This document shows, piece after piece, positions 53,929 to 62,512 of a stretch of 64,000 bases of DNA. Origin of the DNA: Streptomyces qaidamensis. GTDB lineage: Bacteria; Actinomycetota; Actinomycetes; Streptomycetales; Streptomycetaceae. Every line of letters begins with the position of its first letter. Position 1 is the first letter of the stretch. The position numbers and the translations under genes are program-made. The stretch covers positions 5,332,001-5,396,000 of the forward strand of contig NZ_CP015098.1 of NCBI RefSeq assembly GCF_001611795.1. The letters are read 5' to 3'. Below the pieces are notes generated by a model that was given only the letters and a program-made list of their open reading frames with translations, was not told the DNA's origin and did no database searches.

Positions 53929-55155
53929 TCAAGTGGCAGCAGGTCCGAACCCCCGCGCCCCGGACCGGTCACGCCACGGCAGTTCCGCCGTGACCGTCGT
54001 CGGGCCGCCCACGGGTGACTCCAGCACGAACAGCCCGTCGACGGCGTCCAGCCGCTCCGCCAGGCCCTTCATCCCCGTACCGCCGTCGAGGCTCGCGCCC
54101 CCGCCCCCGTCGTCCCACACCTGGATGAGCAGCCGGGTCTTCGTCCGCCACACGTCCACCGAGGCCGACTTCGCCCCGCTGTGCTTGCTGACGTTCTGCA
54201 GCAGCTCCGAGACGGTGAAGTAGGCGATGCCCTCGATGGCCGCGGCCGGCCGCTCCGGCAGATCGACCGTCACCTTCACCGGGACCGTGCAGCGCGAGGC
54301 GACCGAGGACAGGGCCGCGTCCAGGCCACGGTCGGTCAGGACCGCCGGATGGATGCCGCGTGCCAGATCCCGCAGCTCCTGGAGCGCCAGCTTCACCTCG
54401 CCGTGCGCCTCCTCGACCATCGCCGCCGCCGCGTCCGGATCCTCCAGCACCTTCTCCTTGGCCAGGCCCAGCCCCATGGCCAGCGCCACCAGCCGGGCCT
54501 GCGCCCCGTCGTGCAGATCCCGCTCGATGCGCCGCAGGTCGGCCGCGGCCGTGTCGACCACGACCCCCCGGTCCGACTCCAGCTCGGCGATCCGCCGCTC
54601 CAGCTCGTCGGAGGGCGACAACAGCGCCCGCACCATGGCCCGGTCGGCGTTGGTCAGCCCCCGCGCGATGAACGGCAGCACCGGCCACAGCACGAACAGC
54701 GAGACCAGCGTGACGGTGAAGGTGAGCACGCCCCACGGCAGCCGGATGAACTCGTACAGCACCGTGCGCCAGCCCACCGGGTCCTTCAGCTGCATCCACA
54801 ACCGCTGGAAGAAGCCGCCCCCGCCGCGCAGCCGCAGCCGGCTCGGCTCCTCGATCCGCACCCCGAGCAGCGCCCTGGCCCGCGCCCGCTCCATCCTGCC
54901 CAACTGCCGCGCACCCACGAGTCCGGCCGCGAGCAGCGGGAACCCGACGACCGTGACGGTCAGCCCGAAACCGATGGACATCATCGTCACGACATAGGTG
55001 AAGCCGAGCAGCGCGACCGGCAGGTTGGCCAGCAGGTGCGCGATCTCTTTCCAGGTGTGCCGGTCATAGGCGAGCCGGGCGGGCGGCGGACGGTCGTCCG
55101 GCCGGGCGGCCCCCCGGGCCGCCGTCGTGCCCGGGGACGGGATGCGTTGGGTCAT
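53929..55155 (-). CDS. HisKA_3-type sensor histidine kinase (second paralogue)
   Basis: The 408-residue membrane kinase has sensor helices at about 38-80 and 130-165, the phospho-acceptor helix RRIERDLHDGAQ with His at about 215, and ATPase-domain motifs SELLQNVSKHS and DDGGGG. It shares long near-identical stretches with the kinase at 52154-53515 and so arose by tandem duplication. No ribosome site is obvious before ATG 55155. It is divergent from nuoA2 across 227 bases. Confidence 0.92.
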   Translation of the reverse strand: MTQRIPSPGTTAARGAARPDDRPPPARLAYDRHTWKEIAHLLANLPVALLGFTYVVTMMSIGFGLTVTVVGFPLLAAGLVGARQLGRMERARARALLGVRIEEPSRLRLRGGGGFFQRLWMQLKDPVGWRTVLYEFIRLPWGVLTFTVTLVSLFVLWPVLPFIARGLTNADRAMVRALLSPSDELERRIAELESDRGVVVDTAAADLRRIERDLHDGAQARLVALAMGLGLAKEKVLEDPDAAAAMVEEAHGEVKLALQELRDLARGIHPAVLTDRGLDAALSSVASRCTVPVKVTVDLPERPAAAIEGIAYFTVSELLQNVSKHSGAKSASVDVWRTKTRLLIQVWDDGGGGASLDGGTGMKGLAERLDAVDGLFVLESPVGGPTTVTAELPWRDRSGARGFGPAAT

Positions 55156-55258
55156 ATGCGTTAGCGTGCCCGGCGGCGGGCGGCGGCGCCATGAGGTGGG
55201 CCGCCAGGATCAACTGAGGAAAACCCCACCCTCGCGTGCCGGGCCCGTGACGGGCTGC

Positions 55259-55286
55259 TTACCCTGCCTTTATCAGGGCCTAGACT
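55259..55286 (+). promoter_or_regulatory. candidate promoter for the second nuo cluster
   Basis: TTACCC (55259-55264), 16 bases, then TAGACT (55281-55286) lie about 100 bases upstream of nuoA2 in the gap shared with the divergent kinase gene. The -10 is good and the -35 is weak. Confidence 0.4.
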
Positions 55287-55382
55287 CCCGTGCGTACAGA
55301 TCGTCGAACGGCGGCGTCCGAGTGGGCCCGCAGCATCGTCGCAAGGATCCAGGTCCGAATTCTGAGGGAGCGAGGGACGGAC

Positions 55383-55790
55383 GTGCCGGAACCGACCGTC
55401 GTCACCACGACCGTCGTCGCGGCGGACTACTTCCAGTCCTATTCGGTCGTCGGCCTGCTCGCCGTCGTCGGCGTACTGTTCGTCGCCGTCGCGTTCGGGG
55501 CCGGCCGCCTGCTGCGGCCCGTGGTCCCCACCCCGGAGAAGCTCCTGACGTACGAGTGCGGCGTCGACCCCGTCGGCGAGGGCTGGGCCCACACCCAGGT
55601 CCGCTACTACGTGTACGCCTTCCTCTACGTGATCTTCGCCGTCGACTCGATCTTCCTGTTCCCCTGGGCGACCGTCTTCGCCGCCCCCGGCTACGGCGCG
55701 ACGACCCTGGTCGAGATGTTCATCTTCCTCGGCTTCCTGGCCGTCGGCCTGCTCTACGCATACAAGAAGGGCGTCCTGACATGGACGTGA
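55383..55790 (+). CDS. nuoA2: NADH-quinone oxidoreductase subunit A, second cluster
   Basis: The 135-residue membrane subunit has three helices and the conserved loop LLTYECGVDPVGEGWAHTQV and RYYVYAFLYVIFAVDSIFLF. Length and motifs are canonical. GTG 55383 follows GAGGGAGCGAGGG. It overlaps nuoB2 by 10 bases and opens a second complex I cluster distinct from the 1-14520 operon. Confidence 0.93.
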   Translation: MPEPTVVTTTVVAADYFQSYSVVGLLAVVGVLFVAVAFGAGRLLRPVVPTPEKLLTYECGVDPVGEGWAHTQVRYYVYAFLYVIFAVDSIFLFPWATVFAAPGYGATTLVEMFIFLGFLAVGLLYAYKKGVLTWT

Positions 55791-56419
55791 ACCCCTCGGC
55801 GCCCGAGCCCGTCCTGCTGCCCGAGCCCAAGCGGCTGGGCGCCCTGGCCCGCCTCGCGCCCGAGCCGATGAAGGTCGTCCTCAACTGGGGCCGCCGCTAC
55901 TCGCTCTGGGTCTTCAACTTCGGCCTCGCCTGCTGCGCGATCGAGTTCATCGCCGCGTCGATGGCCCGCCACGACTTCATCCGCCTCGGCGTCATCCCGT
56001 TCGCCCCGGGCCCCCGCCAGGCCGACCTGATGGTGGTCTCCGGCACCGTCACGGACAAGATGGCCCCGGCCGTCAAGCGCCTCTACGAACAGATGCCGGA
56101 GCCGAAGTACGTCATCTCCTTCGGCGCGTGCAGCAACTGCGGCGGCCCCTACTGGGACTCGTACTCCGTCACCAAGGGCGTCGACCAGATCATTCCGGTG
56201 GACGTGTACGTGCCGGGTTGCCCGCCCCGCCCCGAGGCACTGCTCCAGGGCATCCTCAAGCTCCAGGAGAAGATCGCCCGCGAGTCGCTGGGGGAGCGGT
56301 ACGGCAGCGGCGCCGGCCGTCCTTCTGCGTCGGCACTGCAGAGCGGACTGGTGCAGCCGCCGGCGCCCGCTCCCGGCCCCGCCCCGGGCTCGGACCCGAC
56401 GCCGGGGGAGGGACGATGA
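55781..56419 (+). CDS. nuoB2: NADH-quinone oxidoreductase subunit B, second cluster
   Basis: The 212-residue subunit holds cluster N2, which gives electrons to quinone. All four cysteine ligands are present: GLACCAIEF, GACSNCGG and VPGCPPRPE. A Pro/Ala-rich C-terminal tail of about 35 residues is extra. ATG 55781 overlaps nuoA2; the stop overlaps nuoC2 (ATGA). The intact ligands argue that this cluster encodes a working electron-transfer module. Confidence 0.93.
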   Translation: MDVNPSAPEPVLLPEPKRLGALARLAPEPMKVVLNWGRRYSLWVFNFGLACCAIEFIAASMARHDFIRLGVIPFAPGPRQADLMVVSGTVTDKMAPAVKRLYEQMPEPKYVISFGACSNCGGPYWDSYSVTKGVDQIIPVDVYVPGCPPRPEALLQGILKLQEKIARESLGERYGSGAGRPSASALQSGLVQPPAPAPGPAPGSDPTPGEGR

Positions 56420-57825
56420 CCGCCGTCGGCTGGCTGCCCTCGGACGCCGAGGAGCTCTTCGGCCCGGACGCCACGGCCGAGGAGTCCTACGAGGTCCTGA
56501 CCGTCGAGGTACCCCCGGCCGCCTGGATCACCGCCCTGGAGACCGCCCGCGACCGGCTCGGCTGCACCTACTTCGACTGGCTGAGCGCGGTCGACGAACC
56601 GGGCACGGGCTTCCACGTCATGGCCCACGTCGCGGCCCTGTCCCCGCTGCGATGCCTCCTCCTGCGTACGACGGTCCCTCACGAGGCTCCCGCCCTGCCC
56701 TGCGCCGTCGGCGTCTACGCGGGTGCCGCCTGGCACGAGCGCGAGACGTACGAAATGTTCGGCATCACCTTCGAAGGCCACCCGGCGCTGGACCACCTGC
56801 TCCTGCCGGAGAACTTCGAAGGCCACCCCCTGCGCAAGGACTTCGTCCTGGCCGCCCGCGTCGCCAAGGCCTGGCCCGGCGCGAAGGAACCGGGCGAGTC
56901 GGAACACGGCGGCCCAAAGCGCCGCCAGATGCTCCCGCCCGGCGTCCCCGACCCCAACGAATGGGGCCCCCTCAAGGGCCAGCTCCCGCCCGCCCCCACC
57001 CGAGGCGCGGGCCGCGCAGGAGGCGACCGCCCCACCCGAGGCGCAGCCCGCCCCGCAGGGGAACGCCCGGTACGGCGCGCGCGCTCGGTGTCGGAGGGCT
57101 CCGCCAGTCAGTCGGCGGCTGGTGAGGGGACGCCGGCCGGCGGCGCGGAGACGCCGACCGGCAGCGCGGGGGCTTCGGCTGGTGGTGCGGGGGCTTCGGC
57201 CGGTCCGCGTCGGGTGCGTTCTGCCGCTGAGGGTTCGGTGAGCCAGTCCACGCCAGGTGAGTCGGCGGCTCCGGCTCCGGCGGGCCCGCGGCGCAACCGC
57301 TCGGCGTCGCAGGGGTCGGCGAGTCAGCAACCCGGTGGCCCGGCATCGCCGGAGCCCGGCTCCGCGTCCCCCGCGACCGGCCCCGAGTCCGCGAGGCCCG
57401 GTTCCGAGTCCGCGAGGCCCGGTTCCGCGTCCCCGGCCTCCGATGCCCCCTGGCACCACGCCCGCCCGGCCTTCGACGAACCGGCCCCCGAAACGGCACC
57501 GGAGGCAACGAAGTCACCGGCCCCGGGGCCGTCGGAGGGGTCGCCGACCTCGCCGGCCTCCGAGCCCGCGGGGGCACCGGAGTCCTCGGAGACACCCGAG
57601 AGCCCGGACACACCGGAGTTCTCGAGCCGACCCGAGAGCCCGGATGCCACGCACGCCGCGGATGCCGCGGATGCCGCGGATGCCGCGGACGCCACGGATG
57701 CCGCGGACGCCGCGGATGTACAGGACTCGGTGACGGAGCCGCAGCCCACGGATGACGACGTCAAGCCCGCCGGCAGCCCGAACAAGCCCGACAATCCCGA
57801 GGACCCCGCAGGAGGCCCGCAGTGA
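56416..57825 (+). CDS. nuoC2: NADH-quinone oxidoreductase subunit C with ~280-residue disordered tail, second cluster
   Basis: The 469-residue protein has a normal NuoC domain in residues 1-190, shown by WHERETYEMFGITFEGHPAL and LLPENFEGHPLRKDFV. After KGQLPPAPTRG it becomes a Pro/Ala/Ser/Gly-rich stretch containing three RRxRSxSxGSxSQ-type repeats, ESARPGS doublets and an Asp-Ala run, then an acidic end. The tail is in frame to a GTGA overlap with nuoH2. A NuoD domain is not fused here. The tail probably lacks stable structure; function unknown. Confidence 0.88.
   Translation: MTAVGWLPSDAEELFGPDATAEESYEVLTVEVPPAAWITALETARDRLGCTYFDWLSAVDEPGTGFHVMAHVAALSPLRCLLLRTTVPHEAPALPCAVGVYAGAAWHERETYEMFGITFEGHPALDHLLLPENFEGHPLRKDFVLAARVAKAWPGAKEPGESEHGGPKRRQMLPPGVPDPNEWGPLKGQLPPAPTRGAGRAGGDRPTRGAARPAGERPVRRARSVSEGSASQSAAGEGTPAGGAETPTGSAGASAGGAGASAGPRRVRSAAEGSVSQSTPGESAAPAPAGPRRNRSASQGSASQQPGGPASPEPGSASPATGPESARPGSESARPGSASPASDAPWHHARPAFDEPAPETAPEATKSPAPGPSEGSPTSPASEPAGAPESSETPESPDTPEFSSRPESPDATHAADAADAADAADATDAADAADVQDSVTEPQPTDDDVKPAGSPNKPDNPEDPAGGPQ
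57644..57720 (+). repeat. 9-base Asp-Ala-Ala codon repeats in nuoC2
   Basis: About eight imperfect copies of GATGCCGCG encode DAADAADAADATDAADAADV near the C-terminus of NuoC2. It is a simple-sequence expansion prone to slippage. Confidence 0.8.
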
Positions 57826-58790
57826 ACGACGTGCTCGACGTCGCCCTGCGACTCCTGATCGTCTTCGTCGTCTTCCTCACCTTCCCCCTGGTCATCGGCC
57901 AGACCGAACACAAGGTGATGGCTCACATGCAGGGCCGCCTCGGCCCCATGTACGCCGGCGGCTTCCACGGCTGGGCCCAGCTGATCGCCGACGGCGTGAA
58001 GTTCGCGCAGAAGGAGGACATCGTCCCCGCGGGCGCCGACCGCCGGATCTTCCAACTGGCCCCCGCCGTCGCCCTCCTGCCCTACCTCCTCGTCCTGCTC
58101 GCCATCCCCATCGGCCCCGGCGAGGGAGCCGTCGGCCAGGTCATCGACGCGGGTGTCTTCTTCGTCCTGGCCGTCATGGGCGTCGGCGTCCTCGGCTCGC
58201 TCATGGCCGGCTGGGCGTCGGCGAACAAGTTCTCCCTGCTCGGAGGCTTGCGTACCGCCGCCCAGCTCCTCGCCTACGAACTCCCGATGCTGCTGACGGC
58301 GGCCTCCGTGGCGATGGCGGCCGGGACCGTCTCCCTCCCCGGCATCCTCGACGCCTTCGAGTGGTGGTGGCTGCCCTGGCAGATCGTCGGCGCGATCGTC
58401 TTCTTCGTGGCCGGCCTCGCCGAACTCCAGCGCCCGCCCTTCGACATGCCGGTCGCCGACTCGGAGATCATCTTCGGTGCCTACACCGAGTACACCGGCC
58501 TCCGTTTCGCTCTCTTCCTCCTCGCCGAGTACGCCGGAATCGTCGTCCTGTGCGGGCTGACCACCGTCCTCTTCCTGGGCGGCTGGCACGGCCCCTGGGG
58601 CGCCGACGGCCTCGGCTGGGTCTGGACCCTGTTGAAGACCGCGGTCCTCGCCTTCCTCGTGATCTGGCTGCGCGTCACCTATCCCCGTCTGCGCGAGGAC
58701 CAGCTCCAGAAGCTCTCCTGGACCCTCCTCGTCCCCCTCTCTCTCGCCCAGATCGCCCTCACCGGCGTCGTCAAGGTGGTGATCCGGTAA
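57822..58790 (+). CDS. nuoH2: NADH-quinone oxidoreductase subunit H, second cluster
   Basis: The 322-residue membrane subunit has about eight helices. The quinone-channel loop reads AELQRPPFDMPVADSEIIFG before AYTEYTG, against ESSRAPFDMPESEGDLVGG in the first-cluster NuoH, so it diverges at several acidic positions but keeps D and E. MQGRLGPMYAGG replaces the usual GPNR motif. It lacks the long tail of the first NuoH. GTG 57822 overlaps nuoC2. The changed motifs suggest a different partner or quinone interface. Confidence 0.92.
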   Translation: MNDVLDVALRLLIVFVVFLTFPLVIGQTEHKVMAHMQGRLGPMYAGGFHGWAQLIADGVKFAQKEDIVPAGADRRIFQLAPAVALLPYLLVLLAIPIGPGEGAVGQVIDAGVFFVLAVMGVGVLGSLMAGWASANKFSLLGGLRTAAQLLAYELPMLLTAASVAMAAGTVSLPGILDAFEWWWLPWQIVGAIVFFVAGLAELQRPPFDMPVADSEIIFGAYTEYTGLRFALFLLAEYAGIVVLCGLTTVLFLGGWHGPWGADGLGWVWTLLKTAVLAFLVIWLRVTYPRLREDQLQKLSWTLLVPLSLAQIALTGVVKVVIR

Positions 58791-58792
58791 CC

Positions 58793-59482
58793 ATGGCTGA
58801 GTCGCTCCCGCCCAACCGGCCCCGCATCCCCGGCTCTGGGCTCGTCAAAGGCCTGGCCGTCACCCTGCGCACGATGACGAAGAAGTCCGTCACCGCGCAG
58901 TACCCGGACGCCCAGCCCGACCTCCCGCCCCGCACCCGGGGTGTGATCGGCCTGTTCGAGGAGAACTGCACGGTCTGCATGCTGTGCGCCCGCGAGTGTC
59001 CCGACTGGTGCATCTACATCGACTCCCACAAGGAGACGGTCCCGGCGGCGACCCCGGGTGGCCGCGAACGCAGCCGCAACGTCCTCGACCGCTTCGCCAT
59101 CGACTTCTCCCTGTGCATGTACTGCGGTATCTGCATCGAGGTCTGTCCTTTCGACGCGCTGTTCTGGTCCCCCGAGTTCGAGTACGCCGAGACCGACATC
59201 CGCGAGCTCACGCACGAGCGGGACAAGCTCCGCGAGTGGATGTGGACCGTCCCGGCCCCGCCCGCCCTCGACCCCGGCGCGGAGGAACCGAAGGAACTGG
59301 CCACCGCCCGCAAGACCGCCGACAAGCTGGCGGCCCAGCAGGCCCCTCCGGTCACCGAACCGCACGCCGACGAGCAGGCCCGCGCTGCCGAACAGCCCAC
59401 CCGCCCCCAGGGCGACTCCAAGCAGCAGACGGACCAGCCGAAGCCGGACCAGCCGAAGCCGGGGCAGGAGGGCTCGGAATGA
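58793..59482 (+). CDS. nuoI2: NADH-quinone oxidoreductase subunit I, second cluster
   Basis: The 229-residue subunit has both [4Fe-4S] motifs intact: CTVCMLCARECP and CMYCGICIEVCP. A Gln/Lys/Pro/Asp-rich tail of about 70 residues follows. In ferredoxin-using relatives of complex I (for example photosynthetic NDH-1) the NdhI/NuoI subunit is an entry point for electrons, so this protein is the natural candidate for such a role here. It starts two bases after nuoH2 and overlaps nuoJ2 by ATGA. Confidence 0.92.
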   Translation: MAESLPPNRPRIPGSGLVKGLAVTLRTMTKKSVTAQYPDAQPDLPPRTRGVIGLFEENCTVCMLCARECPDWCIYIDSHKETVPAATPGGRERSRNVLDRFAIDFSLCMYCGICIEVCPFDALFWSPEFEYAETDIRELTHERDKLREWMWTVPAPPALDPGAEEPKELATARKTADKLAAQQAPPVTEPHADEQARAAEQPTRPQGDSKQQTDQPKPDQPKPGQEGSE

Positions 59483-60117
59483 CCCTCGCCGCAAGCGCCG
59501 CTCTCCTCGCGACGGGCCCGACCACCGGTGCCGCCGCCGGAACCCACGGCTTCCTCTCCCCGACCGGCGTCGAGATCGCCTTCCTCCTCGTCGGCCTGGT
59601 CACCTTCGGCGCCGCGCTCGTCACCGTCACCACCCGGCAGCTGGTGCACGCCGCCCTGTGGCTGGTGGTCACCCTCGGCGGCCTCGCCGTCGAGTACCTC
59701 CTGCTCACCGCCGAGTTCATCGCCTGGGTGCAGGTCCTCATCTACGTCGGTTCCGTCGTCGTCCTCCTCCTGTTCGGACTGATGCTCACCAGGGCCCCCA
59801 TCGGCCGCTCCCCGGACGCCGACTCGGGCAACCGCTGGGCCGCCCTCACCGTGGCCGTCGCCGCCGCAGCCGCACTGGTCTGGGTCGTCGTGGACGCGTT
59901 CCGCACGACCTGGATCGACCTGGACGGCCCCGCCGCCGGCTCCACCGAGGCCACCGGCGCGAGCCTCTTCCAGAACTGGGTCCTCCCCTTCGAGGCCCTC
60001 TCCGTCCTCCTCCTCGCCGCCCTGGTCGGCGCGATCGTCCTGTCCCGCAAGGCGAAGGCCGACGCCGCCGACCCGGCCGGCCAGGACACCGGGCGCGACA
60101 CGGAAGGGGCCCGCTGA
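59479..60117 (+). CDS. nuoJ2: NADH-quinone oxidoreductase subunit J, second cluster
   Basis: The 212-residue membrane subunit has about five helices with the conserved helix FIAWVQVLIYVGSVVVLLLF. A short hydrophilic tail follows. It is 68 residues shorter than the first-cluster NuoJ. ATG 59479 overlaps nuoI2; its stop forms TGATG with nuoK2. Confidence 0.9.
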   Translation: MTLAASAALLATGPTTGAAAGTHGFLSPTGVEIAFLLVGLVTFGAALVTVTTRQLVHAALWLVVTLGGLAVEYLLLTAEFIAWVQVLIYVGSVVVLLLFGLMLTRAPIGRSPDADSGNRWAALTVAVAAAAALVWVVVDAFRTTWIDLDGPAAGSTEATGASLFQNWVLPFEALSVLLLAALVGAIVLSRKAKADAADPAGQDTGRDTEGAR

Positions 60118-60515
60118 TGCACCTCGCCTATCCCGCCGTGCTCTCCGCCCTCCTCTTCTGCACGGGCCTGTACGGCGTCCTCGCCCGCCGCAACGCGATC
60201 CTGGTCCTGATGTCGGTCGAGCTGATGCTCAACGCCGTCAACCTCAACCTGGTCGCCTTCGACGTCTGGCTCAGCAGGACCGCCGAGGAGACCCTGCACT
60301 CCGGCCAGGCCCTGACCCTGTTCACCATCGCCATCGCCGCCGCCGAGATCGGCATCGGCCTGGCGATCGTCCTCGCCGTCCACCGCAACCGCGGCACCGC
60401 GGACATCGACAGGCTCCGGGACACCTCCGAACGGCACGACCCCGACGGCACCGGCCACGACGCCCGCACGGCCGAGCCGTCCGACGAGGCCCAGAAGGCT
60501 GAGGCCACCGCGTGA
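60117..60515 (+). CDS. nuoK2: NADH-quinone oxidoreductase subunit K, second cluster
   Basis: The 132-residue protein has three helices with the buried glutamates in SVELMLNAVNLNLVAFDVW and IAAAEIGIGLAIVL. About 30 extra charged C-terminal residues exceed the standard ~100-residue form. ATG 60117 overlaps the nuoJ2 stop (TGATG) and the stop overlaps nuoL2 (GTGA). Confidence 0.9.
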   Translation: MHLAYPAVLSALLFCTGLYGVLARRNAILVLMSVELMLNAVNLNLVAFDVWLSRTAEETLHSGQALTLFTIAIAAAEIGIGLAIVLAVHRNRGTADIDRLRDTSERHDPDGTGHDARTAEPSDEAQKAEATA

Positions 60516-62506
60516 CCACGACCACCCTCGCCGTCCTCGTCCCCCTCCTTCCGTTCCTCGGCGCCGTCGCTGGGCTGCTCCTGGGCCGCACGGCCCCCGG
60601 CTTCGTCCGCCCGCTCGCCGTCCTGCCGACGCTCACCTCCCTCGCACTCGCAGCGCTCGTCGCCGTACGCCAGGGCGGCGACGCGGCCGTCGACTCGGCC
60701 ACGGAACTCACCCCCACCGGCTCGGTCCCGATCGAGCTCGCCCTGCACATCGACGGCTTCGCCGCCCTCGTCGCCGTCCTGGTCGGCCTGGTCGCCTCCT
60801 GCGTGCAGATCTATTCGACGGGCTACCTGCGCGACGACCGGCGCTACCCCTCCTACGCCGCTCTCGTCTCGCTGTTCACCTCCGCGATGTTCCTCGTCGT
60901 CTACTCCGGCGACCTGATCGTGCTGCTGGTCGGCTGGGAGGTCATGGGCATCTGCTCCTACTTCCTGGTCGGCCACTACTGGGAGACCCCGGAGGCCCGC
61001 GCCGCCTCCCTCAAGGCCTTCCTGGTCACCAAGCTCGGCGACGTCCCCTTCCTCATCGGCCTGTTCGCCCTGGCCACCGACGCCGGTTCGTTCCGCATCA
61101 CGCGGATCCTCGGCACCGTCGCGAGCGGCTCCCTCGACCACCCGACGCTGATCGCCCTGCTTCTCCTCGCGGGCGTGGCGGGCAAGTCGGCGCAGTTCCC
61201 GCTGCACACCTGGCTCCCCGACGCGATGGCGGGCCCGACCCCCGTCTCCGCGCTGATCCACGCCGCGACGATGGTCGCCGCCGGTGTCTACTTCATCGCC
61301 CGTCTCCTCCCGGTCTTCGAGGCCTCACAGTCCGCGATGGTCGTCCTTGCCGTCATGGCCGCCGTCACGATGGCCGGCTCGGCGCTCGCCGCGCTCGCCC
61401 AGGACGACATCAAACGCGTCCTCGCCTACTCGACGATCGGCCAGCTCGGCTACATGACGGGCGCCCTCGCCGTCGGCGACCGCGGGGCCGCCGTGTTCCA
61501 CCTCCTGTCCCACGGCGCCTTCAAGGCGCTGCTGTTCCTCGCCGCCGGCGTGATCATCCACGCCGCCGGCACCAACTCGCTCGCCGCCATGTCCCGCATG
61601 CGGAACCTGCGCGACCGCGTCCCCGACGCCTACTGGACGATGACCGTGGCGCTGCTCGCGCTCGCCGCGATCCCGCCGTTCAGCGGCTTCTTCTCCAAGG
61701 AGGCCGTCCTCGGCGTCGCCGAGCACGTGGTCACCGGACACACCGAGCACGCACCCGCCGCGGCGGGCTGGATCGTCCTCGTCGCAGGCCTCCTCACGGC
61801 CGTGCTCACCGCCGCCTACGCGATGCGCCTGTGGCTGCTGGCCTTCCGGGGCCGGGGCACCGAAGCGCCCGACCACGGCAGGCAGCCGCTGACGATGACC
61901 GCCGTGCTGTGGGTGCTGGCCGTGCCGTCCCTGGCCCTCGGCGGGTTCACGTTCCGCCTGCTGCCCGACTGGTTCGACGGCCGGGACCTCAGCCCGACCC
62001 TGACCACCTCCGTGCTCGGCACGGGCGTGGCCCTGGTCGGCGGCATCGTCACCTACGCCGCCTGGCGGCACACCACCGCGCTCACCGCCCGCGTTCCGCT
62101 CGGCGCGGTCGCGGCCCACCCCGAGGGCGACGCCGCCCAAGTCGAGGCCGAGGCCATCGCCAGCCACGAGCCCGCCTACGGCGACATCGCCTACGCGCCG
62201 GACCCCGCCGACCCGGGACGGCTGCTGCTCGGTCCCCTGCACCGGCACGCGGCCGCCGGCTTCCACCTGGACGCCGTGTACACGACCCTCTTCGTCCGCC
62301 CGGTCCAGGCCGGAGCGAGCCTCGTCCGGTTCCTCGACCGGGAGGTCGTCGAGACCTACGTGCGCGGTGCGGGCGCGCTGCCCCGCTGGCTCGGCACCGC
62401 CGTACGGCGCGCCCAGACCGGCAACGTCCAGACCTATGTGAGCGCGCTGCTCGCCGGCACCGTCGTCCTCGCGGTCGCCGTCGTCCTCGTCGCCACGGGA
62501 GCGTGA
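60512..62506 (+). CDS. nuoL2: NADH-quinone oxidoreductase subunit L, second cluster
   Basis: The 664-residue antiporter-like pump subunit has the motifs VGWEVMGICSYFLVGHYW, GKSAQFPLHTWLPDAMAGP followed by TPVSALIHAATMV, and LAYSTIGQLGYMTGALAVG. The proton-path lysine and glutamate residues are present. GTG 60512 overlaps nuoK2. Its presence with a long lateral-helix region indicates a complete pumping arm. Confidence 0.93.
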   Translation: MTTTTLAVLVPLLPFLGAVAGLLLGRTAPGFVRPLAVLPTLTSLALAALVAVRQGGDAAVDSATELTPTGSVPIELALHIDGFAALVAVLVGLVASCVQIYSTGYLRDDRRYPSYAALVSLFTSAMFLVVYSGDLIVLLVGWEVMGICSYFLVGHYWETPEARAASLKAFLVTKLGDVPFLIGLFALATDAGSFRITRILGTVASGSLDHPTLIALLLLAGVAGKSAQFPLHTWLPDAMAGPTPVSALIHAATMVAAGVYFIARLLPVFEASQSAMVVLAVMAAVTMAGSALAALAQDDIKRVLAYSTIGQLGYMTGALAVGDRGAAVFHLLSHGAFKALLFLAAGVIIHAAGTNSLAAMSRMRNLRDRVPDAYWTMTVALLALAAIPPFSGFFSKEAVLGVAEHVVTGHTEHAPAAAGWIVLVAGLLTAVLTAAYAMRLWLLAFRGRGTEAPDHGRQPLTMTAVLWVLAVPSLALGGFTFRLLPDWFDGRDLSPTLTTSVLGTGVALVGGIVTYAAWRHTTALTARVPLGAVAAHPEGDAAQVEAEAIASHEPAYGDIAYAPDPADPGRLLLGPLHRHAAAGFHLDAVYTTLFVRPVQAGASLVRFLDREVVETYVRGAGALPRWLGTAVRRAQTGNVQTYVSALLAGTVVLAVAVVLVATGA

Positions 62507-62512
62507 GCAGGC

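Noticed and set aside
55127..55780. Extension of nuoB2 upstream of ATG 55781
   Set aside because: The longer frame is nuoA2 read out of phase. NuoB homologues begin close to MDVNPSAPEPVLL, and nuoA2 is clearly coding here.
56990..57822. Decayed nuoD hidden in the nuoC2 tail
   Set aside because: None of the NuoD motifs (GPQHPSTHG, RPGG, DPVMGG) was found in the translated tail or, on reading, in the other plus frames; the tail is simple-sequence protein.
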